Part shown: one piece after another, positions 26,575-34,864 of the stretch
Numbering within the stretch: position 1 is the first letter of the stretch
Layout: the number at the start of each line of letters is the position of its first letter
Assembly: GCF_008636115.1 (NCBI RefSeq)
Contig: NZ_QLZD01000027.1
Coordinates: 62,001-126,000 of the forward strand
Source: Candidatus Tokpelaia sp.
GTDB taxonomy: Bacteria; Pseudomonadota; Alphaproteobacteria; Rhizobiales; Rhizobiaceae
DNA length: 64,000 nt
Direction of reading: 5' to 3'
The notes under the pieces: model-generated
What the model was told of the DNA's origin: nothing
Seen by the model: the letters and a program-made list of their open reading frames with translations, nothing else
Database searches by the model: none
Position numbers and translations under genes: made by a program

Positions 26575-26952
26575 TCAAAAGGCGCCGACAACCGCCACAC
26601 CCAAAGCCACCAGACCAATACCGATAAGCCGCAGCGGCGTTAAACTCTCGTGAAAAAACAGGCGCCCCAAAATCATAATTACAATAATATTGACAGAACC
26701 CAGCAAAACGCCTTCCGACAAAGGCACAAGGGTTAAAAAAGCCAGCCACAGCAAAAATTCTGCCACATAGGAAAAAATCCCCAGCCATAAAGCCGGGCGC
26801 CGCACCAGCCCGCACCAATAAGCAACAAGCCCGCCCCCGCCCTCGGCAGCCAGCTTGTTTTCAGGAGCAATAGCCGCCGCTTTAAAGGCCAACTGGCCTA
26901 TTGTATCAAAAAATACATTGCCAAACCATAGCCAGAATACCAGATTGCTCAT
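26575..26952 (-). CDS. SMR/EamA-type half-transporter, first of a pair
   Basis: This 125-residue, four-helix protein starts NLVFWLWFGNVFFDTIGQLAFKAAA and contains PLSEGVLLGSVNIIVIMILGRLFFHESLTPLRLIGIGLVALGVAVVG, the typical end of SMR/EamA proteins. Its ATG overlaps the stop of the alpha/beta hydrolase gene by four bases. Two adjacent half-size transporters suggest a heterodimer, with the substrate probably the product or precursor of the surrounding enzymes (inference). Confidence 0.72.
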   Translation of the reverse strand: MSNLVFWLWFGNVFFDTIGQLAFKAAAIAPENKLAAEGGGGLVAYWCGLVRRPALWLGIFSYVAEFLLWLAFLTLVPLSEGVLLGSVNIIVIMILGRLFFHESLTPLRLIGIGLVALGVAVVGAF

Positions 26953-27815
26953 GTAATGCCGGCTTTCTCATGTGCCGGCTTTGCCCGCGCCAGTAAGCGC
27001 GGCGGGCAAAAGGCCGAAAAAAATTCTGCCGTTTTTTCAATAACGCGCTTGCGGTCACGGTCAATAGTAATCAGATGATAGCTGTTCTCCAGCGCCACAA
27101 ATTCTACCGGCCCCGCCACTTTGCGCGCCACCAGCCCGGCATTGGTTTTTATATTGGCAATATCGTCATCGGCGGCGTGCATAATCAGGCAGGGCACAGT
27201 AATTTTTGGCAAAATCCGGCGAACAATCCGGCTTAATTTCACCATTTCCGCCAGAGCGGGAAAGGGATTGCCGGCCAGCCCGGCTGAGGCGCTATCCCCC
27301 GCCAGCATGGATTCCGCCACAGTTTTGCGAATGCGTTCATCTTTAAGGCCATAAGGCGGCCGCTCAATAAAAGCGCTTTTCTGCAATATGCCGAGCTGCT
27401 TGAACCATGTCGCCAAAAAGCCCAGACGGCGCCCGTAAAAGGGGATAGACCAGCCGTCATAAAAAAAGGTAACGCCATAAACACCGACAGCTTTTACTTT
27501 GTCCGGATAATCGGCCGCCAGTTTCAACGCCAGCACCGCACCCATAGACAGGCCGCCGACAAACAGCATATCCACTTTTTGCAGCATTTTACCGGCTTCA
27601 TCGCACACACTCCGATACCAGTCATGCCAGTTTGTTTTAATCAAATCTTCTTCTGTGCCGCAATGGCCGGCCAGTTGCACCGCCGAAACAGTAAAACCGG
27701 CGCGGTTAAGCCCTTTGGCCAAAATCTGCATTTCCGCCGGCGTGCCGGTCAAACCGTGGATTAACAACACCCCCGCTTTGCCGCCCGGCAGAAAAAAACT
27801 TGCATCGTGAATCAT
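26949..27815 (-). CDS. Alpha/beta hydrolase (carboxylesterase/lipase-like)
   Basis: The 288-residue protein from the ATG at 27815 has VLLIHGLTGTPAEM (oxyanion region), the nucleophile in VGGLSMGAV, an Asp in MHAADDDIAN and the His in ENSYHLITIDRD. These make a complete catalytic triad of the Est30/monoacylglycerol-lipase type. The start is chosen because the frame is open further upstream but this ATG overlaps the HAD stop (ATGA) and follows GGGAGCAGGCGGCTTC. It is translationally linked to both neighbours. Confidence 0.83.
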   Translation of the reverse strand: MIHDASFFLPGGKAGVLLIHGLTGTPAEMQILAKGLNRAGFTVSAVQLAGHCGTEEDLIKTNWHDWYRSVCDEAGKMLQKVDMLFVGGLSMGAVLALKLAADYPDKVKAVGVYGVTFFYDGWSIPFYGRRLGFLATWFKQLGILQKSAFIERPPYGLKDERIRKTVAESMLAGDSASAGLAGNPFPALAEMVKLSRIVRRILPKITVPCLIMHAADDDIANIKTNAGLVARKVAGPVEFVALENSYHLITIDRDRKRVIEKTAEFFSAFCPPRLLARAKPAHEKAGIT

Positions 27816-28549
27816 GAAGCCGCCTGCTCCCGGCCGCCTTTGATTTGAGAAGAATAAATAAAAAATAAATCCGGCCAAATTTTCAAAATATCGGCAAAAT
27901 TGCTAATTTCAATATGGTTTATCCGCTGTTTTTTGCAAAAATCGGCCAGTTTCCCCTTGGCAAAGACAATATCAGCTTTACTGACAGGGCAAAAATCAGA
28001 GGCGCCATCGCCAATATAGACTGTCAGTCCGCTTTTCGGCACTGTGTCAAAACGGCGGCATTTACAATGCCCCGCCGGGCAGGTTTTATTCTTATACGGA
28101 AAATCCAGCCGCCAGCGGCCACTGCCGCAATAAACCAGATGATTGGAAAAAACTGCAATATTATCAAGCCCGTGAGCGCGCAAAATATGGTGAATACCAT
28201 AATCCAGCCCGTCACTGACAATGGCCGCCGGGACAAAATCCTGCCGCAGCAGCGCTATAAAAGGCTCAAAATCCGCATCAATAGTGACACTGTCAAGACA
28301 AGCACGCAATCGCGCCGGCGTCACTTTAAGCAGACTTATCTGACGCGCCAGACATTCCCGCGCGCCAATTTTGCCGGCCAGCCAGTCGGCTTCCACTTTC
28401 TCCCATTCCGGCGGGGCAAATTGCTGCAACAGCATATCTGTTACATCGCTATGGCAAATCGTGCCGTCAAAATCAATAAAGACAGCAGCAATCTCAGCTT
28501 GTTTGCCTGCTATAGGAGAGGCAGATTTTCTTTCAGATAATGTGGCCAT
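27812..28549 (-). CDS. HAD-family phosphatase (MtnX/PSP-like)
   Basis: The 245-residue product has HAD motif I FIDFDGTICHSD, motif II AAIVSDGLDYG and motif III VYIGDGASDFCPVSKAD. The cap and the CPAGHCKCRRF segment resemble MtnX/phosphoserine-phosphatase relatives (HAD-IB). It should dephosphorylate a small metabolite. The ATG at 28549 follows GGAGCGGC. A frame is open to 28597. It begins about 320 bases after the arginase-like gene and overlaps the hydrolase by four bases. Confidence 0.83.
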   Translation of the reverse strand: MATLSERKSASPIAGKQAEIAAVFIDFDGTICHSDVTDMLLQQFAPPEWEKVEADWLAGKIGARECLARQISLLKVTPARLRACLDSVTIDADFEPFIALLRQDFVPAAIVSDGLDYGIHHILRAHGLDNIAVFSNHLVYCGSGRWRLDFPYKNKTCPAGHCKCRRFDTVPKSGLTVYIGDGASDFCPVSKADIVFAKGKLADFCKKQRINHIEISNFADILKIWPDLFFIYSSQIKGGREQAAS

Positions 28550-28867
28550 GCCGCTCCGCTCATCAACCCCAAAAAACACTTTACGCCTTTGAAACACAGT
28601 TTACACGAAAAACAGGCCGCTTTTACTGCAAAAATCATAGAACAGGCAAATATTGCACAATGAAACACGCTCTGTTCAGGAATCTTCGGCGTTAAAAACT
28701 ATCAGGCGAAATCCGGCTGCGCTTTTTAAATTTTATCTGTCTGTTTTATGTATATTTTCCGTTTAATGCAAGCCCTGCCGGCTGAACCGCTTTTATTAAA
28801 CGCAAAGATTCCGTTTTTGTTGCAATTTCGTCACGGGGAATAAGGCAGCAGGCCAATCAGACCATTT

Positions 28868-29863
28868 TCACGGCAAAAACGGCAATATTTGCCGGTTAAA
28901 GACCTGATTGACCCGCTGCCAGGCAGACAGCTCGGCCGGCGGCACCCGTGCCTGCCCGTCCAGCGCACTCATCAAGCGCTTGAACGGGCTTTTATAGCGA
29001 TATTCAGAAACTTCGCCAACTATATCGCCGGCTATTATGCGACTTTTCAGAGCCGTAAGCAACGCAATAAGTGTCTCTTTTGCCATTATACCCTGATCCC
29101 AGTTTGTGTGCACCAGAGCCGGCGCCAGAACATCTTTATCCAGCGATAAATAAACCGGCATAGTGCGGCCGGCCTGCTCTGCCGTGAAAGCGGCCGCCAT
29201 ATCCTCTACTGCCGCAAAATTGCGAAAAGCATGGCGCAGCCCAAGCCAGCGCGCCCAGCCGGTATCAACCCCGACCGACCAATAGCGCAATTTGCCGCGC
29301 CAAAGCGGCAAAAGCCGGTTTTCCCACGCATGAGCCGGCGCAATATCACTGGACGTAATGCCCAGCACATCAATGCGCGCCACAAAAGGCAAAGCCGCCA
29401 GATGCGACACCCATGAGCCGCAATGAATACCAAAAGGATACCGCATATTATCCGGGTGATTATCCAGAATCACCACATGAACCGGCGCCGCCGCCCCCGG
29501 CCCGGCTGCAATCTGCGCCGGCAAGGCAGCGGCAAGAGCCGCCGGCCGCGCCCGGCTTTGCCTTGCCGCCTTTGCTTTTTCTATTCCGCCGGCGGCCTGT
29601 TGCCGCAATAATTTTTCCCCCAGTTTTTTAACAAGAAAATAGCTGATATGATGATAATCGCCGCTGCCCAGCAAGACAGTGCCGTAATTCTGCGGCAATC
29701 TGTCGCTGATAAAGGCACTGACAGCATTAAAATCACGCCATGAGCAGGCAAAGCGGATTTTTTCCTGCCAGGCCTGCAAATCAAGGCAAACAGCGCCCTT
29801 TATTGTGCCGACACTATTGTCAAAATTCAAAATAAGCGGGCCTTCAGGCTGTACCGGCTGCAT
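28868..29863 (-). CDS. Arginase/agmatinase-fold hydrolase
   Basis: The 331-residue protein has the metal-binding pattern of ureohydrolases: GSGDYHH, ILDNHPDNM (the D-x-H-x-D position), LSLDKDVL (the second Asp pair) and a late GEVSEYR. These hydrolyse guanidino or formimino groups using two manganese ions. It overlaps the start-proximal GNAT gene by 20 bases, so they are very likely co-translated. A low-complexity stretch (about 95-120, Ala-rich) is present. The substrate is unknown; arginine, agmatine, guanidinobutyrate and formiminoglutamate are all possible, or amide groups in a natural product. Confidence 0.75.
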   Translation of the reverse strand: MQPVQPEGPLILNFDNSVGTIKGAVCLDLQAWQEKIRFACSWRDFNAVSAFISDRLPQNYGTVLLGSGDYHHISYFLVKKLGEKLLRQQAAGGIEKAKAARQSRARPAALAAALPAQIAAGPGAAAPVHVVILDNHPDNMRYPFGIHCGSWVSHLAALPFVARIDVLGITSSDIAPAHAWENRLLPLWRGKLRYWSVGVDTGWARWLGLRHAFRNFAAVEDMAAAFTAEQAGRTMPVYLSLDKDVLAPALVHTNWDQGIMAKETLIALLTALKSRIIAGDIVGEVSEYRYKSPFKRLMSALDGQARVPPAELSAWQRVNQVFNRQILPFLP

Positions 29864-31646
29864 TACCGCCCCTTCCCGCTTTGCCTGCCGCCGCCGGTTC
29901 GGCAGGAGCTGCCCAGGCGCCGGCGTTACCGGCCATCAATGCTTCGCCTGCTGCCGATCCGGCAATTTCGGCTGCCTCTGCTCCTGCCGTTTTCCCTGCT
30001 GCGGGTGAGGCGCCTATTTGCGCCTCGGCCTCAAACCAGGAGCGGCAGCGGCGCAAAACCCAGCGCAAAAGCGGGTTGCGAATATAAACAATATGGCGCG
30101 TCATAATAAATTTTGCTCCCAAACAGGCCTTTACCTGCGGGTCTGTCCAGCCGGCAACATAATATTGCAGCCCCTGCTCACGCGCATAGGCCAAATTATA
30201 AAACCAGCTGACAAAATACAGGCTGTAATCCGTAGCCGCCGGATAATCCAGGCCGATATATTTATCCACCAGCCTGTTGCCAATAATAAAGCAAATATTA
30301 TAACCGATAAGCCGCCCTTCTTTATCGCGATAAGTAATAAAACGCAGGCTGTCATCAGCCTGTTGTAATAAAGCGCGGAAAAAATCTCTGGTCAAAAGGT
30401 CAAAATGCACTGTACTTTGCGCATAAACCTGACTATAGAGGCGATAATAAAGGTCTATTTGTTCTTCATCGGCAAAAGCGGCCGCACCTTTATGCAAAAC
30501 CTCTATGGTTAAATTCTGCCTTGCCCGCAATTTACGGCGAAAATCCTTACGCCGCGCCTTGGAAAAGCGCGCCAGAAAAGCATCAATATCAGCATAATCC
30601 ACCGGCACATAAGCCAGAGCCTGCCCCTCCACCGCCATAAAGCCGCGCGCGGTTAAAGCTGCGGCAAAATTTTGCCCCGCCGCGGCCTGTTGCCGTGTAA
30701 CAAGAGCATTTTCGCCCTGCGGCAAATCTTTTACAATCACCAGGGGATATTTTTTTGCCTGCGCCAGCAGATAATCTGCCGCCGCTACTGCCAGAGCCGG
30801 CGAAAAAGCCGCCGGCAGCGGCGCAAATTCTGAAACCGTAGTGCCGAAAAACAAACTACGAAAGGTAAGCAGTTTTTTTATAATTTTGTAAAAAGGTAAT
30901 TTTTGCAGCTTTTGTAATTGCGCCGGCTCCAAACTCGTTAACAGGTTGAAACGGCAGGAAAATAAAGGCAAATACTGCTCGCCGCAGCGCCCACCCGACC
31001 CGGCTGCCTCACCGCAAAGCCCGCTTCGCCCCGGCGCTTCCTTGCCATAGGCGCCCTTTTCCACCGCGCCAATATTATTCACCCCGGCAGCGGCAGCATT
31101 ACCTACCCCGGCAACAGCAGCCGCAATTTCCTCTCCGGTTTCCTTGCCTTTAGCAGATTTTTTTGCTTTTTTAATATTAGCCGCATTGGCCACCGTCTCA
31201 ACAGCCGCCGTATTTTCTCCAGCAGCTCCGACTTTGTCTGTCCCTGCCTGCCGCCCGGTGCCCTGATTATTGCCTGCTTCACCGCTCACCCCGGCCGCGC
31301 CGCCCAAATTGGCGGCGTCATCAGTCATTGCTGCCCCGGTTTTGTCTATCACCTGCTGATAAGCGGTAAAATCCTGCGGCGGATAAGCAAAAAACAGCCG
31401 CAGCAAATAAGCCGGCTCTAAATCACTGTGCCAAACAGGCATTGCCCGCTCTGTCTGCCCAGCCTTTGCAGGCCGCAATCGCCGATTACCCGCAAGCCTG
31501 TTCTCCGCACCAGGCTTCTTGTGAAATATTGCCATTTTCGGATATAGTGCCTCTATATTTCTATAGCCTGCCGCCAGCTGCGCCCGCTGCCATGCGGGCA
31601 GTGCGTTTAAAATTTTTGCAACGAGCCTGCTCGAGCACCTGCCCAA
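29844..31646 (-). CDS. GNAT/FemAB-like acyltransferase with low-complexity inserts
   Basis: The open frame encodes up to 600 residues. The core (about 230-510) resembles the peptidoglycan-recognition/FemAB-like GNAT family: FSKARRKDFRRKLRARQNLTIEVLH, a central DLYYRLYSQVY, LIGYNICFIIGNRLVDKYIGLDYP and VAGWTDPQVKACLGAKFIMTRHIVYI. It should join an acyl or aminoacyl group to an amine. A Gly/Ala/Asn-rich insert of about 120 residues (110-225) and an Ala/Gly-rich tail of about 55 residues are probably disordered. The start is uncertain: TTG 31646, two bases after the previous stop, or ATG 31535. Confidence 0.65.
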   Translation of the reverse strand: MGRCSSRLVAKILNALPAWQRAQLAAGYRNIEALYPKMAIFHKKPGAENRLAGNRRLRPAKAGQTERAMPVWHSDLEPAYLLRLFFAYPPQDFTAYQQVIDKTGAAMTDDAANLGGAAGVSGEAGNNQGTGRQAGTDKVGAAGENTAAVETVANAANIKKAKKSAKGKETGEEIAAAVAGVGNAAAAGVNNIGAVEKGAYGKEAPGRSGLCGEAAGSGGRCGEQYLPLFSCRFNLLTSLEPAQLQKLQKLPFYKIIKKLLTFRSLFFGTTVSEFAPLPAAFSPALAVAAADYLLAQAKKYPLVIVKDLPQGENALVTRQQAAAGQNFAAALTARGFMAVEGQALAYVPVDYADIDAFLARFSKARRKDFRRKLRARQNLTIEVLHKGAAAFADEEQIDLYYRLYSQVYAQSTVHFDLLTRDFFRALLQQADDSLRFITYRDKEGRLIGYNICFIIGNRLVDKYIGLDYPAATDYSLYFVSWFYNLAYAREQGLQYYVAGWTDPQVKACLGAKFIMTRHIVYIRNPLLRWVLRRCRSWFEAEAQIGASPAAGKTAGAEAAEIAGSAAGEALMAGNAGAWAAPAEPAAAGKAGRGGNAAGTA

Positions 31647-31648
31647 GC

Positions 31649-33058
31649 TTAGCCTTTTTTGGCGCGGGTGAGGAGTTGATCCAGCAATTCCAGCGCCTGA
31701 TCCATTTCTCCTTCACTAATATAAAGCGAAGGTGCCAGCGTGATAACATTTTTATAATAACCGCCGACATCCAGAACCAGGCCGCATTTTTGCCCTTTAT
31801 AATTTAAATCACCGCCAAGGCCGATATCGACCATCTTATCCAGCAGCGCTTTATTAGGGGTAAAGCCGTCTGCCTCGCAAATTTCTGCCCGCAGAGCCAG
31901 GCCAAGCCCGTCAACATCGCCGATTTCAACATGTTTTTTCTGCAAATCCTGTAGACCGGCAAGGAAATAAGCGCCCTTTTTCATCACCATGGTTTCAAAA
32001 TCCACCTCAGCAGTCATGCGCAGCACTTCCAGCCCCAAAGCTGTGCCCAGCGGATTGCTGGCAAAAGTGGAATGGGTGGAACCGGGAGGGAAAAGCTTCG
32101 GACAAATCAGCTCTTCCCGCGCCCACAAGCCGGCCAGCGGATTAAGGCCATTGGTCAAGGCTTTGGCAAAAACCAGCACATCAGGCTTAACGCCGAAATG
32201 CTCAATAGACCATAATTTGCCGGTGCGGTAAAAGCCCATTTGAATTTCATCAACCACCAGCAAAATGCCATATTTATCCAGCACTTTTTTAAGGCCCTGG
32301 AAAAAATTGCGCGGCGGCACCACATAGCCGCCCGTGCCTTGTAACGGCTCAATATAAAAAGCGGCATATTCCGCTTCCCCCGCTTTGGGATCCCACACGC
32401 CATTATATTCTGTCTCAAACAGGCGGGCAAATTCCTTCACGCAAAATTCGCCATATTCTTCCACTGTCATGCCTTTGGGGCGGCGAAACGGATAGGGAAA
32501 GGGCATAAACAGCGCCCTGTCGCCAAAATGGCCGTAACGGCGGCGGTAACGATAGCTGGAAGTAATGGCGGAAGCCCCCAAAGTGCGGCCGTGATAACCG
32601 CCTTCAAAAGCAAACATCAGACTTTTGCCCTTGCTGGCATTGCGGACGATTTTTAGCGAATCTTCAATAGCCTGTGAGCCGCCGACATTAAAATGCACCC
32701 GCCCGGAATGGCCGAACTTCTTCTGCATATCCTGGGCAATAGTCCTGGCCAGCTCAATTTTTGTCGGGTGCAGATATTGGCTCGCCACTTGCGGCAAAAT
32801 ATCTATCTGGCTTTTCAGCACTTTGTCCAGACGCGGATTGGCATAGCCGAAATTAACGGCAGAATACCACATTTGCAGGTCAAGATAAGGCGTGCCCTGC
32901 AAATCATACATATAGGAGCCTTCACAGCCGGCGAAGATTTTCGGCGGGTCAACATAATGCACAGTGTCGCCGAAAGAACAATATTGCGCCTCATCAGCCA
33001 GCAGGGCAGCCTCAATTTTCGCCGCTTCCGCTTTATTCATCTTTATCGGTTTGGACAT
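31649..33058 (-). CDS. Class III aminotransferase
   Basis: The 469-residue PLP enzyme has the typical parts of class III aminotransferases: FNVGGSQAIEDSLKIVRN, FEGGYHGRTLGASAIT, the DEIQMGFYRTGKLW loop and the PLP-binding Lys in VLVFAKALTNGLNP. The family transaminates omega-amino groups (ornithine, acetylornithine, beta-alanine, diamines). It is the first gene of the minus-strand set and probably sets the amine donor or acceptor step. The start at 33058 is followed by a short Lys-rich N-terminus. A long non-coding gap with repeats lies upstream. Confidence 0.85.
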   Translation of the reverse strand: MSKPIKMNKAEAAKIEAALLADEAQYCSFGDTVHYVDPPKIFAGCEGSYMYDLQGTPYLDLQMWYSAVNFGYANPRLDKVLKSQIDILPQVASQYLHPTKIELARTIAQDMQKKFGHSGRVHFNVGGSQAIEDSLKIVRNASKGKSLMFAFEGGYHGRTLGASAITSSYRYRRRYGHFGDRALFMPFPYPFRRPKGMTVEEYGEFCVKEFARLFETEYNGVWDPKAGEAEYAAFYIEPLQGTGGYVVPPRNFFQGLKKVLDKYGILLVVDEIQMGFYRTGKLWSIEHFGVKPDVLVFAKALTNGLNPLAGLWAREELICPKLFPPGSTHSTFASNPLGTALGLEVLRMTAEVDFETMVMKKGAYFLAGLQDLQKKHVEIGDVDGLGLALRAEICEADGFTPNKALLDKMVDIGLGGDLNYKGQKCGLVLDVGGYYKNVITLAPSLYISEGEMDQALELLDQLLTRAKKG

Positions 33059-33305
33059 GGTTTTGCTCTTCTCTCTCGCCCGGATAAAATTTCTCCGTAT
33101 TTGTCTTACGCTTTTAAGGCCGATAAAACAAGCAGAAACCTTGCTTACCTCCCGCAGGCGCGCCGCCGGAAGGGCAGGAAACAGCTTTTATTTTTGCCGC
33201 TTTTTCCCTGTGCCGGCCTGAAACCGGCCTGACACCGCCGGGAAACCCAAAGATTTTACCATGACCCGCAAACAGATACCACGGCGCGCTCTTCCGGAGA
33301 ATCTA

Positions 33306-33388
33306 TCAGAAACCGAAGGGGCGCGCGGAGCGTGCAAACCGAAGGGGCGCGCGGAGCGTGCAAACCGAAGGGGCGCGCGGAGCGTGCA
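33306..33388. repeat. 26-bp tandem repeat array, locus 2
   Basis: Three copies of a 26-base unit, core ACCGAAGGGGCGCGCG followed by GAGCGTGCAA, start at 33312 after the border ATCTATCAGAA. The copies are identical apart from the array ends. Since 26 is not a multiple of three, each copy falls in a different phase. Confidence 0.8.
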
Positions 33389-33390
33389 AA

Positions 33391-33433
33391 ATGAAAGCAA
33401 ACTGCAATTCCCCCTTGTAAGAATTGCTTTCAT
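33391..33433. repeat. Inverted repeat inside the repeat locus
   Basis: ATGAAAGCAA (33391-33400) is complementary to TTGCTTTCAT (33424-33433), a perfect 10-bp stem with a 23-base loop, directly after the tandem array. Confidence 0.5.
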
Positions 33434-33534
33434 CATCAGCATAGCTGTTCAGACAAGGCGGCCAAATTGCAAACCGGACAAATAGCTGTATTCGCCGCCG
33501 CGCAATACAGCCTGTCAGACAGCCGCAGGCGCGC

Positions 33535-33620
33535 GCCTGAGCCGGGCAAACAGCGCCCGGGCTGGACGCTCGACCCTGTAGCGGCGGGTGCAGCAAAGAA
33601 CAGGTGCGCGTGAGCCGCAC
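33535..33620. repeat. Second conserved module of the repeat element, locus 2
   Basis: CAAACAGCGCCCGGGCTGG, then GCGGCGGGTGCAGCAAAGAACAGG and a GTGCGCGTGAGCC end. The same order occurs right after the tandem array at 44468-44545 and 58119-58178. Here about 150 bases separate it from the array. Confidence 0.7.
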
Positions 33621-33643
33621 AAAAGGCTGTCAAGCCGCAATTT

Positions 33644-34225
33644 TCAACTTTTCAAGGCGGCAATCAAAGCCGGAACAAGCGGAATATCGGCCGGCGGCAG
33701 TGGAAATTTTACGCCTGCCGGCGCGGCAATATGATTGCCCTGCTCTGTCTCTCTCTTAGCCCCCCGCGGCCGGCCGGCGGCAATAATGGCTGCGCCGGTC
33801 AGACCGGCCTGTTGATAATGCCGATAATCAGCGCTGAGCGCCGCCGCACTGACCCATTGCAGCGCCTGCCCCTCGCGCGGCTGCGGCTGCCCGGAAAAGG
33901 CACGGCAGAGATAAAGCGGCATGAGCAGATGAAATTTTTCATAAGCATGGCTGGCAAAATTGAGCGGCTGCAAATCGGCCTCGGCAAGTTCCAACCCCAA
34001 TTCTTCCTGTAATTCGCGCACCAAAGCCTGTTCCGGCCGCTCATTCTGCTCTATTTTTCCGCCGGGAAACTCCCAGAAACCGGCAAGATTTTTCCCTTCA
34101 GGCCGTTGTGCCAATAAAATGGCGGCCTCACCTGCCGCGCCTGAAGCAGCGGCATAATCAGGCCGGACAAGAGCGCAGGCAGCAACCAGCACAAGCGGCC
34201 TGGATAAAAAAGAATCAGCTTGCAT
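33644..34225 (-). CDS. mutT: NUDIX hydrolase MutT (8-oxo-dGTP diphosphatase type)
   Basis: The 193-residue protein has the Nudix box in GGKIEQNERPEQALVRELQEELGLE (G-x5-E-x7-RE-x2-EE-x-G), starting with the GFWEFPGGK loop. The ATG at 34225 follows AAGGGAAATTT. The usual MutT ends soon after a YPMPPADIPL-type segment; here a Gly/Arg/Glu-rich insert of about 35 residues precedes the matching FPLPPADIPLVPALIAAL. It probably sanitises oxidised dGTP. In Rhizobiales mutT normally follows PPIase and argJ; argJ is missing here. Confidence 0.85.
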   Translation of the reverse strand: MQADSFLSRPLVLVAACALVRPDYAAASGAAGEAAILLAQRPEGKNLAGFWEFPGGKIEQNERPEQALVRELQEELGLELAEADLQPLNFASHAYEKFHLLMPLYLCRAFSGQPQPREGQALQWVSAAALSADYRHYQQAGLTGAAIIAAGRPRGAKRETEQGNHIAAPAGVKFPLPPADIPLVPALIAALKS

Positions 34226-34305
34226 AAATTTCCCTTGGCTCACCCGGCAAAGCCAGGCGGCGCGGCAACAGGCTCTCACTTTGTCACCGGCACGGCGCTC
34301 TGCTT

Positions 34306-34413
34306 TTATTTATTATTTTTATTTACAATATACATAACATTTAATGTGCCGATAGCCATAAGAATAATGGCCGGAATTAAAATAACAAAAAAACCACTAA
34401 ATTCGCCAAGCAT
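34306..34413 (-). CDS. 35-residue membrane protein
   Basis: A frame from ATG 34413 has one of the best ribosome sites in the window (AAGGAGAGATTTA). It encodes MLGEFSGFFVILIPAIILMA followed by a second hydrophobic stretch and the tail NKNNK. It has a single membrane span. No family is recognised. It may be a leaderless small protein from the former argJ interval. Confidence 0.6.
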   Translation of the reverse strand: MLGEFSGFFVILIPAIILMAIGTLNVMYIVNKNNK

Positions 34414-34581
34414 TAAATCTCTCCTTAAATTAAAAAACGGCGTCAGTCCGACTTAAGCGCCGCGAATATAGCAGCACTCAAGCATTTCCTCAACAAACTT
34501 TATCACTGATTTGCCAATATACGGGATAATTTCTTACTTTATACTTATATTTTTTAAGTAAAATAATAAATATTATAAATT

Positions 34582-34614
34582 TTTATAAAATAAAAGGGCA
34601 GCCGCAAGCTGCCC
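34582..34614 (-). terminator. Rho-independent terminator between the PPIase tail and mutT
   Basis: GGGCAGC (34596-34602) and GCTGCCC (34608-34614) with a five-base loop. On the minus strand it is followed by TTTTATTTTATAAAA. It probably ends the PPIase transcript. Confidence 0.7.
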
Positions 34615-34657
34615 GATAAAACATATATTACAACACAACCAACACCCCGCCGCCACA

Positions 34658-34695
34658 GCAAAGCCATAGCCTTGGCGATTTCAGCATTCGGATAA
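34658..34695 (-). repeat. Duplicated 3' piece of the PPIase gene
   Basis: A 38-base segment equals 34903-34940 with one difference (C/T). On the minus strand it encodes the YPNAEIAKAMAL stretch found near the end of the PPIase. The duplicate sits in a 62-codon frame (34554-34742) that I do not call as a gene. Confidence 0.8.
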
Positions 34696-34864
34696 AACGC
34701 CGCCCCTATCCAGCCTATCACGGCAAGGCCGGCAAAGGACACAGCCCCTTATGTGAGCCAGAAGCTGTTTCTCTGAAAATTACGCCACAAAATGGAAACC
34801 GGGATAGCCAGACCTCGCTGGAGCCGAAGTCTGATTCTCCCGGTGAAGCCGTGCCTTAAAAAGC

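Noticed and set aside
34554-34742. 62-codon frame on the minus strand
   Set aside because: It is largely the duplicated PPIase tail and contains the terminator hairpin, so it is taken as a by-product.
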